Assembly: GCA_013140775.1 (NCBI GenBank)
Contig: JABFSA010000161.1
Coordinates: 1 to 39,725 of the forward strand
Reading direction: 5' to 3'
Source: Acidobacteriota bacterium
GTDB taxonomy: Bacteria > Acidobacteriota > Vicinamibacteria > Vicinamibacterales > UBA2999
Length of the DNA: 39,725 bases
Positions 1 through 9,279 of the stretch are shown here, piece after piece. Made by a program: the position numbers and the translations under genes. Below the pieces are notes generated by a model, which did no database searches, was not told where the DNA came from, and saw nothing but the letters and a program-made list of their open reading frames with translations. Numbering within the stretch: position 1 is the stretch's first letter; the number at the start of each line of letters is the position of its first letter.

Positions 1-24
1 GTCGAAGAACTCATTCGCGACCAC
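1..24 (-). CDS. Possible 5' end of a divergent gene running off the window
   Basis: Read on the minus strand, positions 39 to 1 encode RLKVGVVANEFFD, which looks like the first beta strand of a Rossmann or GT-B protein. The nearest in-frame start is GTG at 24-22, five bases after an AAGG ribosome-site candidate. An ATG at 46-44 is in another frame. A glycosyltransferase would fit next to a polysaccharide exporter, but only eight codons are visible, so the identity is a guess. The remaining bases up to the exporter start show no other clear gene or a strong promoter. Confidence 0.25.
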
Positions 25-160
25 GCCAACCTTGAGGCGGCCATGCCTTCCAGACAGGGGTCTTCGATCAGTCACAGATGCTCTTATCGATCCGGCCAGG
101 GGGAGGATGTAGGTGGCGCCAACTCACAGAGCCGGTGTTGGTTAAAGTCCGATCGGGTCT

Positions 161-988
161 TTGACCGAGATACCATGGATAGAGATGCTGTCGTCGCTCA
201 CCAGGGATTTCCGTGAAATTGTGGCAGAACTCCGCGATTACCGGGAATTACTGTGGCTGATGACACGCCGCGACATCGTTATTCGCTATCGCAAAGCCGT
301 TCTGGGGTTCGGGTGGGCGATCTTCACGCCCGTCGTGAACATGATTGTCTTCACCATCGTGTTCAATCGCGTGGCCAAGATTCAGACCGACGTGCCGTAC
401 CCGGTGTTCGCGTACGCCGGCCTTCTTCCCTGGAATCTGTTTTCCTCGTCGCTCAAGGGCGCCATCAGCTCCCTGGTGTCGAACAAGAATCTCGTGTCCA
501 AGGTGTACTGCCCACGTGAGTTGTTCCCGCTGAGCGGAATCCTCGTGGCGGGCGTGGACTTTCTGGTCGGGGGCATCGTTCTGGTCGCGTTGATGGCCTA
601 CTACCAGATCGCGCCGACATGGGTCACGCTGTTCCTTCCGGTGATCCTGCTGGTTCAGTTGATGCTCACGACTGGTCTCGGCTTCATGCTGGCAATCGCA
701 AACCTGTATTTCCGGGACGTCAAGTACATCTTCGACGTCGGCCTCTCGTTGCTGATGTTCGCGACCCCGGTGGTGTATCCCGTGCGCGACATCGGGGGGA
801 TCGCGGGAATCCTGATCCACGCGAATCCGCTGACGCCGATCATCGACGGCTATCGCTCGGTGCTCCTCCGGGGCGAGATGCCGGATCCGGTCCTCTTTCC
901 AATCGCAGCCGGGATCTCGTTCACGCTCTGCATCATCGGATGGATCGTGTTCCACCGGGCCGAATACACCTTCGCCGAGAACATCTGA
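161..988 (+). CDS. Polysaccharide ABC transporter permease, Wzm-like
   Basis: This 275-residue inner-membrane protein of the ABC-2 family forms the channel that exports a lipid-linked polysaccharide such as O-antigen. The N-terminal cytoplasmic helix (about residues 10-30) is followed by RRDIVIRYRKAVLGFGWAIF, a typical entry into TM1 for Wzm/KpsM/TagG permeases. Roughly six hydrophobic segments follow, and the C-terminal FHRAEYTFAENI is also typical of the family. The longest frame starts at TTG 161; an ATG at 185 would shorten it by eight residues and is equally possible. The ATPase gene follows after one base, so the two are one exporter. O-antigen, capsule or teichoic-type substrates cannot be told apart from the permease alone. 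Confidence 0.9.
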   Translation: MTEIPWIEMLSSLTRDFREIVAELRDYRELLWLMTRRDIVIRYRKAVLGFGWAIFTPVVNMIVFTIVFNRVAKIQTDVPYPVFAYAGLLPWNLFSSSLKGAISSLVSNKNLVSKVYCPRELFPLSGILVAGVDFLVGGIVLVALMAYYQIAPTWVTLFLPVILLVQLMLTTGLGFMLAIANLYFRDVKYIFDVGLSLLMFATPVVYPVRDIGGIAGILIHANPLTPIIDGYRSVLLRGEMPDPVLFPIAAGISFTLCIIGWIVFHRAEYTFAENI

Positions 989-989
989 G

Positions 990-2192
990 ATGAGCCGTTC
1001 CGGCGTTCTGTTCGATCACGTCTGGAAGCGGTTCCGCCGGGGCGAGCGCCACAACGCCCTGCGCGATCTGATTCCCGCAATCCTGTCGCGCGCGGTCGGC
1101 ACTGGCAACTCGGGGCTCGAGCGGGACGAGTTCTGGGCCGTCCAGGACGTGTCGTTCGAGGTACCGCAGGGCGAGGCCTTCGGCATCATCGGTCCCAACG
1201 GAGCCGGCAAGTCCACCATCCTCAAGCTCCTGACACGGGTGATGCGCCCGACAATCGGGACCTGCTCGCTCCGGGGTCGTGTCGGGGCGCTCCTCGAGGT
1301 CTCAGCTGGCTTTCACCAGGATCTGACCGGGCGCGAGAACGTGTTTCTGCAGGGCGCCGTGATGGGGATGAAGCGCGAGGAGGTGTCGCGCAAGTTCGAT
1401 CAGATCGTGGACTTCTCCGGAGTCGCGGAGTTCATCGACACGCCAGTCCGCCACTATTCGAGCGGCATGAACGCCCGGCTGGGCTTTTCGGTCGCGGCCC
1501 ACCTGGATCCCGAAATTCTGATCATCGATGAAGTGCTGGCGGTTGGCGACCATGCCTTCCAGCAGAAGGCCTACGACCGCATCCAGGAGATCGTCAACCG
1601 CGACATCACCGTCGTCCTCGTGTCTCATCAGCTCGAACGAATCGCCCAGCTCTGCTCACGTGCGGTGCTGCTCAACCAGGGCAAGGTCGCGCATGCTGGT
1701 CCGGTGCAGGAAGTCGTGGATGTGTACATCCGCAGCAGCGGCGAACGGGAAAGGCAGACGGGCGAGGCGGCACTGCGATACGACCGTTTCGAGGCAGTGT
1801 CCTCCACGGATGTCCCGACAGGCGGCTGGCTCTCGCTGGTACTTTCCGGATCCGTCCTGGACCGCACGCTGCTCGATGACACGCTGGGCATTGGCATCGT
1901 TGTGAAGTCGATGGCGTCCGGTGCGATCGCCTTCTCCGTCAACTCCGACAACTTACGCGTACAGATGCCGGATGCAGGATCATTCCTGGCTGAGATCGAG
2001 CTTCAGTTGAACGTCGCCCCCGGCCTGTACAGCGTCAACGCAGTCGTGAAGAAGAAACATAGCCGCCAGACCATCCAGGGCGGCCCATGGGTGGGCGTGA
2101 ACGTCACCGGCGATACCGTCTCCGGCGGCATCGTCCAGATGAATCCTCGAATGACCCTCCGACAGGACGTGCTGTCCACGAAGGACGCCTAG
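990..2192 (+). CDS. Polysaccharide ABC transporter ATPase with substrate-binding C-domain, Wzt-like
   Basis: This 400-residue ATPase partners the upstream permease. The nucleotide-binding domain covers about residues 1-250, with Walker A GPNGAGKST at 68-76, a signature YSSGMNARLGF and Walker B ILIIDEVLAVGD. Residues from about 255 to 400 form an extra beta-rich domain like the Wzt carbohydrate-binding domain. In the family this domain recognises the non-reducing-end cap of the glycan and so ties export to chain termination. Start ATG 990 is one base after the permease stop. A methyltransferase encoded downstream could supply such a cap, but that link is inference. Confidence 0.92.
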   Translation: MSRSGVLFDHVWKRFRRGERHNALRDLIPAILSRAVGTGNSGLERDEFWAVQDVSFEVPQGEAFGIIGPNGAGKSTILKLLTRVMRPTIGTCSLRGRVGALLEVSAGFHQDLTGRENVFLQGAVMGMKREEVSRKFDQIVDFSGVAEFIDTPVRHYSSGMNARLGFSVAAHLDPEILIIDEVLAVGDHAFQQKAYDRIQEIVNRDITVVLVSHQLERIAQLCSRAVLLNQGKVAHAGPVQEVVDVYIRSSGERERQTGEAALRYDRFEAVSSTDVPTGGWLSLVLSGSVLDRTLLDDTLGIGIVVKSMASGAIAFSVNSDNLRVQMPDAGSFLAEIELQLNVAPGLYSVNAVVKKKHSRQTIQGGPWVGVNVTGDTVSGGIVQMNPRMTLRQDVLSTKDA

Positions 2193-2260
2193 CGGTTGCG
2201 CGCACACCGGCGCCCGCCACTCGAGCGAGCGCCCCTGGGACTCTCGGCCCACGTGGTACC

Positions 2261-3268
2261 ATGGCGCTCCCGATGAGTCGAATTCTGGTGACCGGTGGAG
2301 CCGGGTTCATCGGCTCCCATGTGGCGGACGCTCTGATCCGTCGCGGCCACGACGTTACCGTCCTTGACGATTTGAGCGGTGGCTATGAGGACAACGTTCC
2401 TTCGGCAGCAACCTTCGTCCGCGGGAGCATTGTTGACGCGCCTCTCGTCGATCGACTGTGCAGCGAGCAGCGTTTCGACGCCATCTATCATCTGGCGGCC
2501 TATGCGGCTGAAGGGCTGAGCCACTTCATCAAGCGATTCAACTACACCAACAACGTCATCGGCAGCGTCAATCTCATCAACGCGGCCGTGAACACCGACG
2601 TACGGACCTTCGTGTTCACGTCATCGATTGCGGTCTATGGCGCGAGCCCCGAGCTCCCCATGACGGAGGACACGCCACTCCATCCTGAGGATTCCTACGG
2701 CATTGCCAAGCAGGCAGTCGAGCTCGAGCTACGTGCGTGCCATGACCTCTTCGGGATGGACTACGTGATCTTCAGGCCGCACAACGTGTACGGCCCGCAC
2801 CAGAACATCGCCGACCGGTACCGCAACGTCATCGGCATCTTCATGAACCAGATCCTGCAAGGCCGTCCCATGACGATCTTCGGCGACGGCACGCAGACCC
2901 GCGCGTTCAGCTACATCGATTCGGTTGCCCCTTTGATGGCGGAGGCGATCGACATTCCCGAGTGCCGGAACCAGATCTTCAATGTCGGCGCAGACGAACC
3001 CTACTCGCTCAACGAGCTTGCGATACGCGTGGCCCGCGCTATGGACGTCACGCCCGACGTGGTGCACTTCCCCCCGCGATCGGAAGTGCAGCACGCACAC
3101 TCGTCCCACGAGAAGGCCCGACGCATCTTTGGAGCCCGGTCACTCACGACGCTCGACGACGGCCTGGGACGGATGGCCGCGTGGGTCCGCGCGCATGGCG
3201 CGCGTTCGAGCACGCGGTTCGACGGTATCGAGATCACGCGCAACCTGCCCTCGGCGTGGCTCGCCTGA
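2261..3268 (+). CDS. NAD-dependent sugar epimerase/dehydratase
   Basis: This 335-residue extended short-chain dehydrogenase/reductase resembles UDP-glucose 4-epimerase. The NAD-binding motif TGGAGFIGSH begins about residue 10, and a catalytic YGIAK (YxxxK) and the substrate-side motif FRPHNVYGP follow. It probably makes a nucleotide sugar for the polysaccharide exported by the preceding transporter. Start is ATG 2261 or ATG 2273; the frame is open further upstream, but that part encodes an Arg/Pro-rich non-domain stretch overlapping the wzt-like gene. The stop overlaps the next start by one base (TGATG). The exact sugar (UDP-Glc/Gal, UDP-GlcNAc/GalNAc or uronic acid) cannot be read from sequence alone. 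Confidence 0.88.
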   Translation: MALPMSRILVTGGAGFIGSHVADALIRRGHDVTVLDDLSGGYEDNVPSAATFVRGSIVDAPLVDRLCSEQRFDAIYHLAAYAAEGLSHFIKRFNYTNNVIGSVNLINAAVNTDVRTFVFTSSIAVYGASPELPMTEDTPLHPEDSYGIAKQAVELELRACHDLFGMDYVIFRPHNVYGPHQNIADRYRNVIGIFMNQILQGRPMTIFGDGTQTRAFSYIDSVAPLMAEAIDIPECRNQIFNVGADEPYSLNELAIRVARAMDVTPDVVHFPPRSEVQHAHSSHEKARRIFGARSLTTLDDGLGRMAAWVRAHGARSSTRFDGIEITRNLPSAWLA

Positions 3269-3906
3269 TGACGTCGGGCTATCACGCCGCGCATCTGGTG
3301 GCCGATCCCGCCAGAGCCGTCGTGTGGAAGGCCATCGCCACACATCTACAGGACTGGGTGCCGGCGCGGGGCGCCGTTATGGAGATCGGCGCTGGCTACT
3401 GCGAGTGGATCAACAACGTCACGGCCAGCCGCCGCGTCGCAGTTGACATCTGGACCGAGTTGCCACGATTCGCTGGACCTGGCGTCGAGCCTCTCGTGCT
3501 CGACCTCGCCTCGGGCATGGACGTGCTGGAGCCCAACGCCTTCGACGCCGTGCTGGCGTCCAATCTGTTTGAGCATTTCCCTGCCGACACACTGTCAGTG
3601 GTCATCGGTGATGTGCACCGCGTGCTGAAACCGGGCGGGCGTCTACTGATTGTTCAACCGAACTTCCGCTACGCCTGGCGTTCCTACTTCGACGATTACA
3701 CGCATCGGTCCGTCTTCACGGATGTGTCACTGCCCGCGCTCCTCCGGGCCCATGGCTTCACCATCGACCTCGTGAAACCTCGGTTCCTGCCCTACTCCAT
3801 GCAGGGATCCAGGCTTCCGATCACTGAGTGGCTCGTCACGGCCTACCTTCGGTCGCCGTTCAAGCCAATGGCCGGCCAGATGCTCGTCATCGCGTCCAAA
3901 CACTGA
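3268..3906 (+). CDS. SAM-dependent methyltransferase in polysaccharide cluster
   Basis: This 212-residue class I methyltransferase has the SAM-binding glycine motif MEIGAGYCEW near residue 38, an acidic post-I region, and the motif IV-like segment FDAVLASNLFEHF, followed by LKPGGRLLIVQPNFRY. It belongs to the Methyltransf_11/23 group common in surface-glycan clusters. The start ATG 3268 overlaps the epimerase stop and its own stop overlaps the next start, so it is translationally coupled on both sides. It may methylate a sugar, possibly as a chain-terminating cap read by the Wzt C-domain. A lipid substrate is also possible. Confidence 0.82.
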   Translation: MTSGYHAAHLVADPARAVVWKAIATHLQDWVPARGAVMEIGAGYCEWINNVTASRRVAVDIWTELPRFAGPGVEPLVLDLASGMDVLEPNAFDAVLASNLFEHFPADTLSVVIGDVHRVLKPGGRLLIVQPNFRYAWRSYFDDYTHRSVFTDVSLPALLRAHGFTIDLVKPRFLPYSMQGSRLPITEWLVTAYLRSPFKPMAGQMLVIASKH

Positions 3907-4607
3907 TGTACGGCTCCAGAACCGTTACCGTCGTCCTCCCCGCCTACAACGAAGAGAAGTACATCCGCTCAGCGGTCGAGGACTTCGCCGGAACGGGTGT
4001 CGTGGACGAAGTGATCGTCGTGGACAACAACTCGCGCGACCGTACGGCCGAGGAGGCCGCGCACACATCAGCACGCATCGTCAGAGAGACGGCGCAGGGG
4101 TACGGTCATGCCTTGCGTCGAGGACTCCGCGAAGCGACCGGGGATCTGATCGTGCTGGCTGAACCCGACGGCACGTTTGTCGGGCGCGACATCATCAAAC
4201 TGCTGGCATACGCGGACGACTTCGACATGGTGTGCGGCACGCGGACCACGCGTGAACTGATCTGGGAACAGGCCAACATGGGCTGGTTCCTCCGCGTGGG
4301 TAACGTGGCCGTCGCCAAGATGCTTCAGGTGCTGCACGGCGGCCCGTCGCTCACCGACTGTGGATGCACGATGCGGCTGATTCACCGTACTGCGCTTGCG
4401 AAGATCGCTGGCGATCTCACTGTAGGTGGATCCCATTTCCTGCCGGAGATGGTCGTGGCGGCGCTGAAACGCGGGTTGAAGATCATCGAGGTCCCGGTGA
4501 ACTACCGCGGGCGCGTGGGTGAATCGAAGATTACGGGAAGTCTCAAGGGTACGCTGCGCACCGGGACCAACATGATCCGGCTGATCGTCGGCCGGCTGTT
4601 GATGTGA
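3906..4607 (+). CDS. Family 2 glycosyltransferase, DPM1/GtrB-like
   Basis: This 233-residue GT-A enzyme starts with VTVVLPAYNEEKYI, the GT2 N-terminal signature. It continues with VIVVDNNSRDRT for nucleotide-sugar binding and the acidic EPDGTF in place of a classical DxD. The C-terminal part has no strong membrane helices beyond a weak terminal segment. It resembles polyprenol-phosphate sugar synthases, which charge a lipid carrier for a membrane GT-C enzyme. The next gene is such a membrane protein and overlaps this one by four bases, which supports a donor-maker and transferase pair. ATG 3906 overlaps the preceding stop. Confidence 0.87.
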   Translation: MYGSRTVTVVLPAYNEEKYIRSAVEDFAGTGVVDEVIVVDNNSRDRTAEEAAHTSARIVRETAQGYGHALRRGLREATGDLIVLAEPDGTFVGRDIIKLLAYADDFDMVCGTRTTRELIWEQANMGWFLRVGNVAVAKMLQVLHGGPSLTDCGCTMRLIHRTALAKIAGDLTVGGSHFLPEMVVAALKRGLKIIEVPVNYRGRVGESKITGSLKGTLRTGTNMIRLIVGRLLM

Positions 4608-6241
4608 AACGTCCTGGCACCCTCGCGAGCGTCCTCATTGTCGCGACGGCGATAGCCGCGTACGCCAGCACGGCGAACAACTACTTCATCCAGGACGACT
4701 TCGGGGTTGTCTGGCTGCTGTCCCAGAAGCCCGCGACCTACTTCCCTCAATGGTTCGTCAGCGCGTGGATGGATCAGATCTGGGGCTTCACGCCCGATGA
4801 AGTCCGTCCGTTCCCCGCGGTGTCGTATCAGATTGCGGCGATCTTCGGGGCGGCGGCCCCATTCGCCAATCACGCGATCAACATCGGATTTCACGCAGGC
4901 ACCTCCCTGCTGGTCGCGCAAGTGGCCCGCCACGCAGCTGGACTCGCGATTCCGGCGGCGACCGTGGCGGCACTTCTGTTCGTGCTGCTGCCCAACCAGG
5001 GAGAAACCGTCGCCTGGATCACGGGTCGCGTTGATTCACTGCCCGCGTTCTTCTACGTTGCGTCGTTTCTCGCCTACGTTCGCTGGCGCGCTGGGCACGG
5101 TACACGTTTCTACGGATGGTCACTTGTCTGGTGTTTCGTCGCGCTCTTCTCAAAGCAGACGGCCATCACGCTTGGGCCGGCGCTGGTCCTCTACGATCTG
5201 ATCGTCGGCCGACACCGTGTAGAGGTGACGTGGAGGTGGCTGCGCCCCTACGTGCCGTTTGCGGCGCTGACGCTTGGGTACCTGGCACTTCGATATGTTC
5301 TCTTTGGCGAGGTCGCTCGAGAGGGCACGCTGACAGCGACGCGCTTCTATGTCTTTCTGCAGGATGCGACCAATCACCTCTTGCGAATCGTGTTCGGAGC
5401 GCAGACGACAGGAGGTCCAGGCGGGCGGGCTGTCGCCATCGCTGGAGCGGCATTCCTGATTGGGCTGATCGCGCGCTCGATGCGAGCCACTGACATCTCG
5501 CGTCCGCGCGGTGATGCACGAGCAGCGTTCTATTTCGGTGTCGTGTGGGTCGCCCTGGGGATCCTCCCGACACTCGTATCGACCTACTCGTCCCCCCGGC
5601 ACGCCTATCTCGCGTCGCTCGGCTGGGCCATTGTGGCTGGCGTGGCCTTCAACAGGTTGTGGGAAGTGAGAACCGTGCGTGTCGCCAGAATCGCCGCAGC
5701 GATCGGCATGTCCGCCCTCCTGGCGGCGTACGTGATTCAACTGCGAACCGTCGTCATCGACTGGAACAGGCGGGCCGCAATCTCGCAGAAGGCCGTCGCC
5801 GACCTCGAACGCGTCGTGAATGACGCGCCAGATGGCTCGCTCATCGTGGCCGGAATGTCACCGGCTGTGTGGGCCTTCTCGCTTCCATTCGCTGCCGAAC
5901 CACCCTTCAGTCGTACGAATCTGACCAGCCGCGTCTTGATGATCTGGCCGGCGCCGGACCATTGCTGTGGAGTCTTCCAGTGGGACACCTACACGCGAGA
6001 ACGTCTGCGCACGTGGCTCTCGAACGCTGCTCATCCGCCGGCCATCGTCCTGTCCTGGAATGCCGATTCAGGCGCGTTGACGCGTTTGTCAGACGACGCC
6101 GATCCGAGTTTGAAGACGTTGATTGGCCTGCTCGACGCGTCGGGAGACCGGGTGGCACTCGAAACCAACCTCGATCGACTCGTTGAGGACTATGCGCCGT
6201 ATCACGGCGCCGCGATCAGGGAGCCGGCTGCGCGGCGATGA
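4604..6241 (+). CDS. Multi-spanning membrane protein, probable GT-C glycosyltransferase
   Basis: This 545-residue protein has many hydrophobic segments over residues 5-390 and a soluble C-terminal part. After the first membrane segment comes NNYFIQDDFGVVW; acidic residues in the first periplasmic loop are the mark of GT-C enzymes that use polyprenol-phosphate sugars. Start is GTG 4604 in the overlap GTGA with the GT2 stop. Role is inferred: transfer of a sugar to a glycan or protein on the periplasmic side using the lipid-linked sugar made by the neighbour. The last 26 bases overlap the end of the convergent TPR gene, so no terminator fits between them. Confidence 0.7.
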   Translation: MKRPGTLASVLIVATAIAAYASTANNYFIQDDFGVVWLLSQKPATYFPQWFVSAWMDQIWGFTPDEVRPFPAVSYQIAAIFGAAAPFANHAINIGFHAGTSLLVAQVARHAAGLAIPAATVAALLFVLLPNQGETVAWITGRVDSLPAFFYVASFLAYVRWRAGHGTRFYGWSLVWCFVALFSKQTAITLGPALVLYDLIVGRHRVEVTWRWLRPYVPFAALTLGYLALRYVLFGEVAREGTLTATRFYVFLQDATNHLLRIVFGAQTTGGPGGRAVAIAGAAFLIGLIARSMRATDISRPRGDARAAFYFGVVWVALGILPTLVSTYSSPRHAYLASLGWAIVAGVAFNRLWEVRTVRVARIAAAIGMSALLAAYVIQLRTVVIDWNRRAAISQKAVADLERVVNDAPDGSLIVAGMSPAVWAFSLPFAAEPPFSRTNLTSRVLMIWPAPDHCCGVFQWDTYTRERLRTWLSNAAHPPAIVLSWNADSGALTRLSDDADPSLKTLIGLLDASGDRVALETNLDRLVEDYAPYHGAAIREPAARR

Positions 6242-8717
6242 TCTTGAGGAGGAGATCCTGAGCGCGCTCGAAGGACGGAGCAATCTCGAGAGCCGCCAGG
6301 GCCTCGCGTCTCGCGTCCGCGGGTTGTCCGGCGAGCAGGTGCGCCTCGGCCAGATCCGTATGAGCCATTGCCCGGTCAGCAGGGCCGGAGGCGAGCGCGG
6401 ACGTCAGCGCTCGAACCGCTCGCGTTGCGTCGCGCTGTGCCAGCGCGCGTCTGCCCACGACAGCCTGGGCCTGGCCGTCGAAAGGATCGAGTTCGGCAAC
6501 GAGTGCGTATGCAGAAGCCGTTCGGGCAGCATCGCCGAGCGGCGCGACCAGCTCCGCAAGCTTTCTGGCTGACTCGACATCAGAGGAATCGACCTTCACG
6601 ACCGCTTCGAGCGCACGGATCGCTCGCGTCGTGTCACCTTGCTTGAGTGCCAGCTGGGCGATAGCCGCGTTGGGATTGGCCTGACCATTGGCGGCGGGCA
6701 TGAGGCGTCCCGCGGACTCGAGGGCCGCAATCGCTCCCTTCACATCGCCAGCAGCATTGAGCGCCTGGGCCAGACGCATCTGGACGCCGAAGCTCATGGG
6801 ATTGTCGGTCGCCAGTGCCTTCAACTGATCGACGCTCGCGTTCTCGGGAATCTCGGGGGTCTTCAAGGCTGCGCGCATCGACGCGTATTCGCGGTTGAGC
6901 CTGGCGTCGAAGCCCCCCTGTATCTCGTCCATCGACGCGTTGAACGCCGCCTTGAAGGCTTCTTCCGTTTCGAGTCCTTTGCCGTACTCGCGCAGCAGCT
7001 GCCACAACGCCGGTTCGCCATACGCGGCGACGAGATGCTCGATGACGAGAGACGACTCGTGGTAGAGGAGAGACCACAACTGAGGGTCGTTGAAACTCTC
7101 GTTGATGTCGCGAATTTTCGGGACCTTGCCGGCCTCGAGCGCCTGCGCAAACGTCACTTCGCTTTCGCGTCCCCACTCGGCGCGCGCCCGTCGTTCCTCG
7201 AATTGTGAGATGCCCTCGGAAACCCACCGCGGGACGCGGTTGTTGGACATCTGCAGGCTGATCACGTGCGCCATCTCGTGCCAGAGCGTGGCGGTCCAGC
7301 TGAAGGTTCCCGGTGGACGCGCGCGCGGTGAATCGAGCGTCACCACCTTGCCGAAGCACGCGCCCAGCGCCCCGACAAATCCGGGAATCCCGATCGTGCG
7401 CACAGCGAAATCGTCGTGCTTGGGGAACATCTCCACCAGAATTGGTCCCGTCGGCTTGAACTTGTACTTCTCGGACAACGTGTCCAGGGCCAGCCTCGCG
7501 AGCGGCACGACCTGTTCGCGCATCACCCCTGCTTCGTCCGGGTGAAGGCGCACGACGAGGTCGCCGTCGCGGAAGGTCTGGAATTTGTCTACCGTGTCGA
7601 GCATCGCCAGCTGGTTGAACGTGACCACGTCGTACGGGTCGGCCTTGAATGCGGTCTCCAGCGCCCGCCGGGCGCCGGGCTCGTCGCCGACGCGCAGCAA
7701 ATGACTCCCGAGAGCCGCGGACGCCGGTGTATTTGCCGGATCGACTTGCAGGGCTCGACGAGTCAGCTCAACAGCCTCTTCGAACCTGTAGTTGCGAGCC
7801 GCATGATCGCCGGCGGTCCGATAGGCGTCGCCATATGCCGGATTGATTTTGAGAATGCCGGCCACGGCCGCGTCGAAATCGCTCGTGCGAGCCTCGAGAT
7901 AGGCAATCGCGGCATCGATCGACCGCGCTTCGAGACTGCTCGGGTTGACCTCGAGGGCCTTACCCACAGACGCGCGCGCATCATCCCGCTGCCTGTTGTC
8001 CAGGGCGAGCTCAGCCATGAGCAGATGAGCCTGCACGTGGTTGGGATTTGCCTTGAGGATCGTCTCCAGCGCGGCCTTGGCTGCGGGGGGATCCTGGTCG
8101 ATCATGACGCGAGCCATCGCTATCTGGGCCGGCACGTACGTCGGATCGGCTTTCAACGCGACCTGGAACGACTTCGCCGCATCAGCGCGGTTGTACTTCT
8201 CGAGAAAGAGCTCGCCCCAGGCGGTATTGACCACGGGATCGTTGGGTGCCAACCCGCTGGCACTCCTCAAGAAGCTGTTGGCGTCCTGGAAGCGGCCGAG
8301 CACCTGGGCCGCGAGGCCGAGTCGCATCAGATCGAGCGGTGAGTTCTGTGCCCCGCGTGAAAGCACCGTTTGAAGCAGGCGGGTGCCGTCCTGACGGCGG
8401 CCCAGGTAGAGATAGAGGCGACCGAGCTCGAGGGCGGCGTCACCGGCGGGCACCGACGCCACGCTTCCCTGCAGAAGTTTCTCGGCTTCGCTGTAGCGTC
8501 CCCGTGCAATATGCGCGCGCGCGCGCAGCACGACTGAGCGCTCATCAGTCGCCGATCCCAGAATGCTTTCGATGGCGTCGAACTGCCCGGCGTTGAATGC
8601 CCGGGTGGCGTCGGTGACGGGGGTGCTGACAGCGGACGGGGTCTGACCGGACGAAGCGGTCGTGACGCTCATGACCAGCGCGACACACAGCGACAGAAAC
8701 CGCTGCGCGGTCACCAT
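6216..8717 (-). CDS. Exported TPR-repeat protein with gluzincin (peptidase MA-like) domain
   Basis: This protein has 833 residues from ATG 8717. MVTAQRFLSLCVALVMSV is a signal peptide ending in ASSGQ; the frame is open 12 codons further up, but that would put Arg-rich sequence before the signal. Tetratricopeptide repeats fill about residues 30-370. A metalloprotease-like domain follows with WHEMAHVISLQ (HExxH near 478) and a downstream WVSEGISQFEE that supplies the third ligand Glu; more TPRs fill the C-terminus. Such fusions are frequent in Acidobacteriota and Myxococcota, and most are uncharacterised. Catalytic residues are intact. The gene ends inside the end of the convergent membrane-protein gene. 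Confidence 0.82.
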   Translation of the reverse strand: MVTAQRFLSLCVALVMSVTTASSGQTPSAVSTPVTDATRAFNAGQFDAIESILGSATDERSVVLRARAHIARGRYSEAEKLLQGSVASVPAGDAALELGRLYLYLGRRQDGTRLLQTVLSRGAQNSPLDLMRLGLAAQVLGRFQDANSFLRSASGLAPNDPVVNTAWGELFLEKYNRADAAKSFQVALKADPTYVPAQIAMARVMIDQDPPAAKAALETILKANPNHVQAHLLMAELALDNRQRDDARASVGKALEVNPSSLEARSIDAAIAYLEARTSDFDAAVAGILKINPAYGDAYRTAGDHAARNYRFEEAVELTRRALQVDPANTPASAALGSHLLRVGDEPGARRALETAFKADPYDVVTFNQLAMLDTVDKFQTFRDGDLVVRLHPDEAGVMREQVVPLARLALDTLSEKYKFKPTGPILVEMFPKHDDFAVRTIGIPGFVGALGACFGKVVTLDSPRARPPGTFSWTATLWHEMAHVISLQMSNNRVPRWVSEGISQFEERRARAEWGRESEVTFAQALEAGKVPKIRDINESFNDPQLWSLLYHESSLVIEHLVAAYGEPALWQLLREYGKGLETEEAFKAAFNASMDEIQGGFDARLNREYASMRAALKTPEIPENASVDQLKALATDNPMSFGVQMRLAQALNAAGDVKGAIAALESAGRLMPAANGQANPNAAIAQLALKQGDTTRAIRALEAVVKVDSSDVESARKLAELVAPLGDAARTASAYALVAELDPFDGQAQAVVGRRALAQRDATRAVRALTSALASGPADRAMAHTDLAEAHLLAGQPADARREALAALEIAPSFERAQDLLLKIIAAQPAP

Positions 8718-8792
8718 TCGATCTGACGCTCTCCCCCGCACCCAGGCGCCCATCGGACTGGGGGCAAGTATGTCACGTTCTCCCGTCGCACT

Positions 8793-8893
8793 CAGTCTTT
8801 AGACTCTAGTCTTTAGTCTCTAGTTCTTCGTGACGCTCCAGTGACCCAGTTGCCGTTCACCAAAGACTAAAGACTAGAGACCAAAGACTACGA
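8793..8893. repeat. Heptamer repeat arranged as an inverted repeat
   Basis: The left arm (8793-8825) is a run of seven-base units such as agtcttt, agactct, agtcttt and agtctct. The right arm (8861-8893) is nearly its reverse complement, so the transcript can fold into a long imperfect hairpin with a loop of about 35 bases. It lies just after the end of the zinc-ribbon gene, so it may terminate that transcript. The sequence is unrelated to the other repeats here, but the seven-base period is shared. Confidence 0.8.
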
Positions 8894-8900
8894 AAATCCT

Positions 8901-9221
8901 CTACTCGTCGTAGTCTTCCTGAGGCAATCCTTCGAGCTCTTCAAGAAAGATCAGCGCGCGGTGCGACGGAATTTCGAAGCGCTTTCCGCACTCCTTACAG
9001 GTCACGTCGTCATCCACTCGAATCAAGTGATCCTTGCTCTTTTCGAAGATGACGCGGTCCCGCGCATCGGCGCCTGGGGGAATCTGGGCCTTGCGAGTCC
9101 GGCGCAGCCAACGAATGGTGAAACTGCTGGTTCGGCGGCAGCGCGGGCACTGAAAATTGGCGGGCCGCTGCTCGGGCTTCTCGGTAAAGAACTGACGTTC
9201 GTCCACGATGCGAGCGTACAC
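8901..9221 (-). CDS. Small zinc-ribbon protein of unknown function
   Basis: This protein has about 106 residues. It shows CPRC and CKEC pairs about 56 residues apart, which would bind one zinc as a split ribbon. Between them is a basic stretch (RWLRRTRKAQIPPG) and the C-terminus is acidic (LEELEGLPQEDYDE). The start is uncertain: GTG 9221 or GTG 9206 are likely, because starting upstream at 9341 would run it through the coding start of lon. It stands head to head with lon with about 60 bases between. A role in nucleic-acid binding is possible but nothing in the sequence proves it. Confidence 0.6.
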   Translation of the reverse strand: MYARIVDERQFFTEKPEQRPANFQCPRCRRTSSFTIRWLRRTRKAQIPPGADARDRVIFEKSKDHLIRVDDDVTCKECGKRFEIPSHRALIFLEELEGLPQEDYDE

Positions 9222-9279
9222 GAAGTCCGCAACGATTGCCGTCGAGAAGGCCCTCGGGCTGATAGACTGGACGACGGCC

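Noticed and set aside
2087..2260. N-terminal extension of the epimerase
   Set aside because: The in-frame stretch overlaps the Wzt gene and encodes Arg/Pro-rich sequence before the normal Rossmann start.
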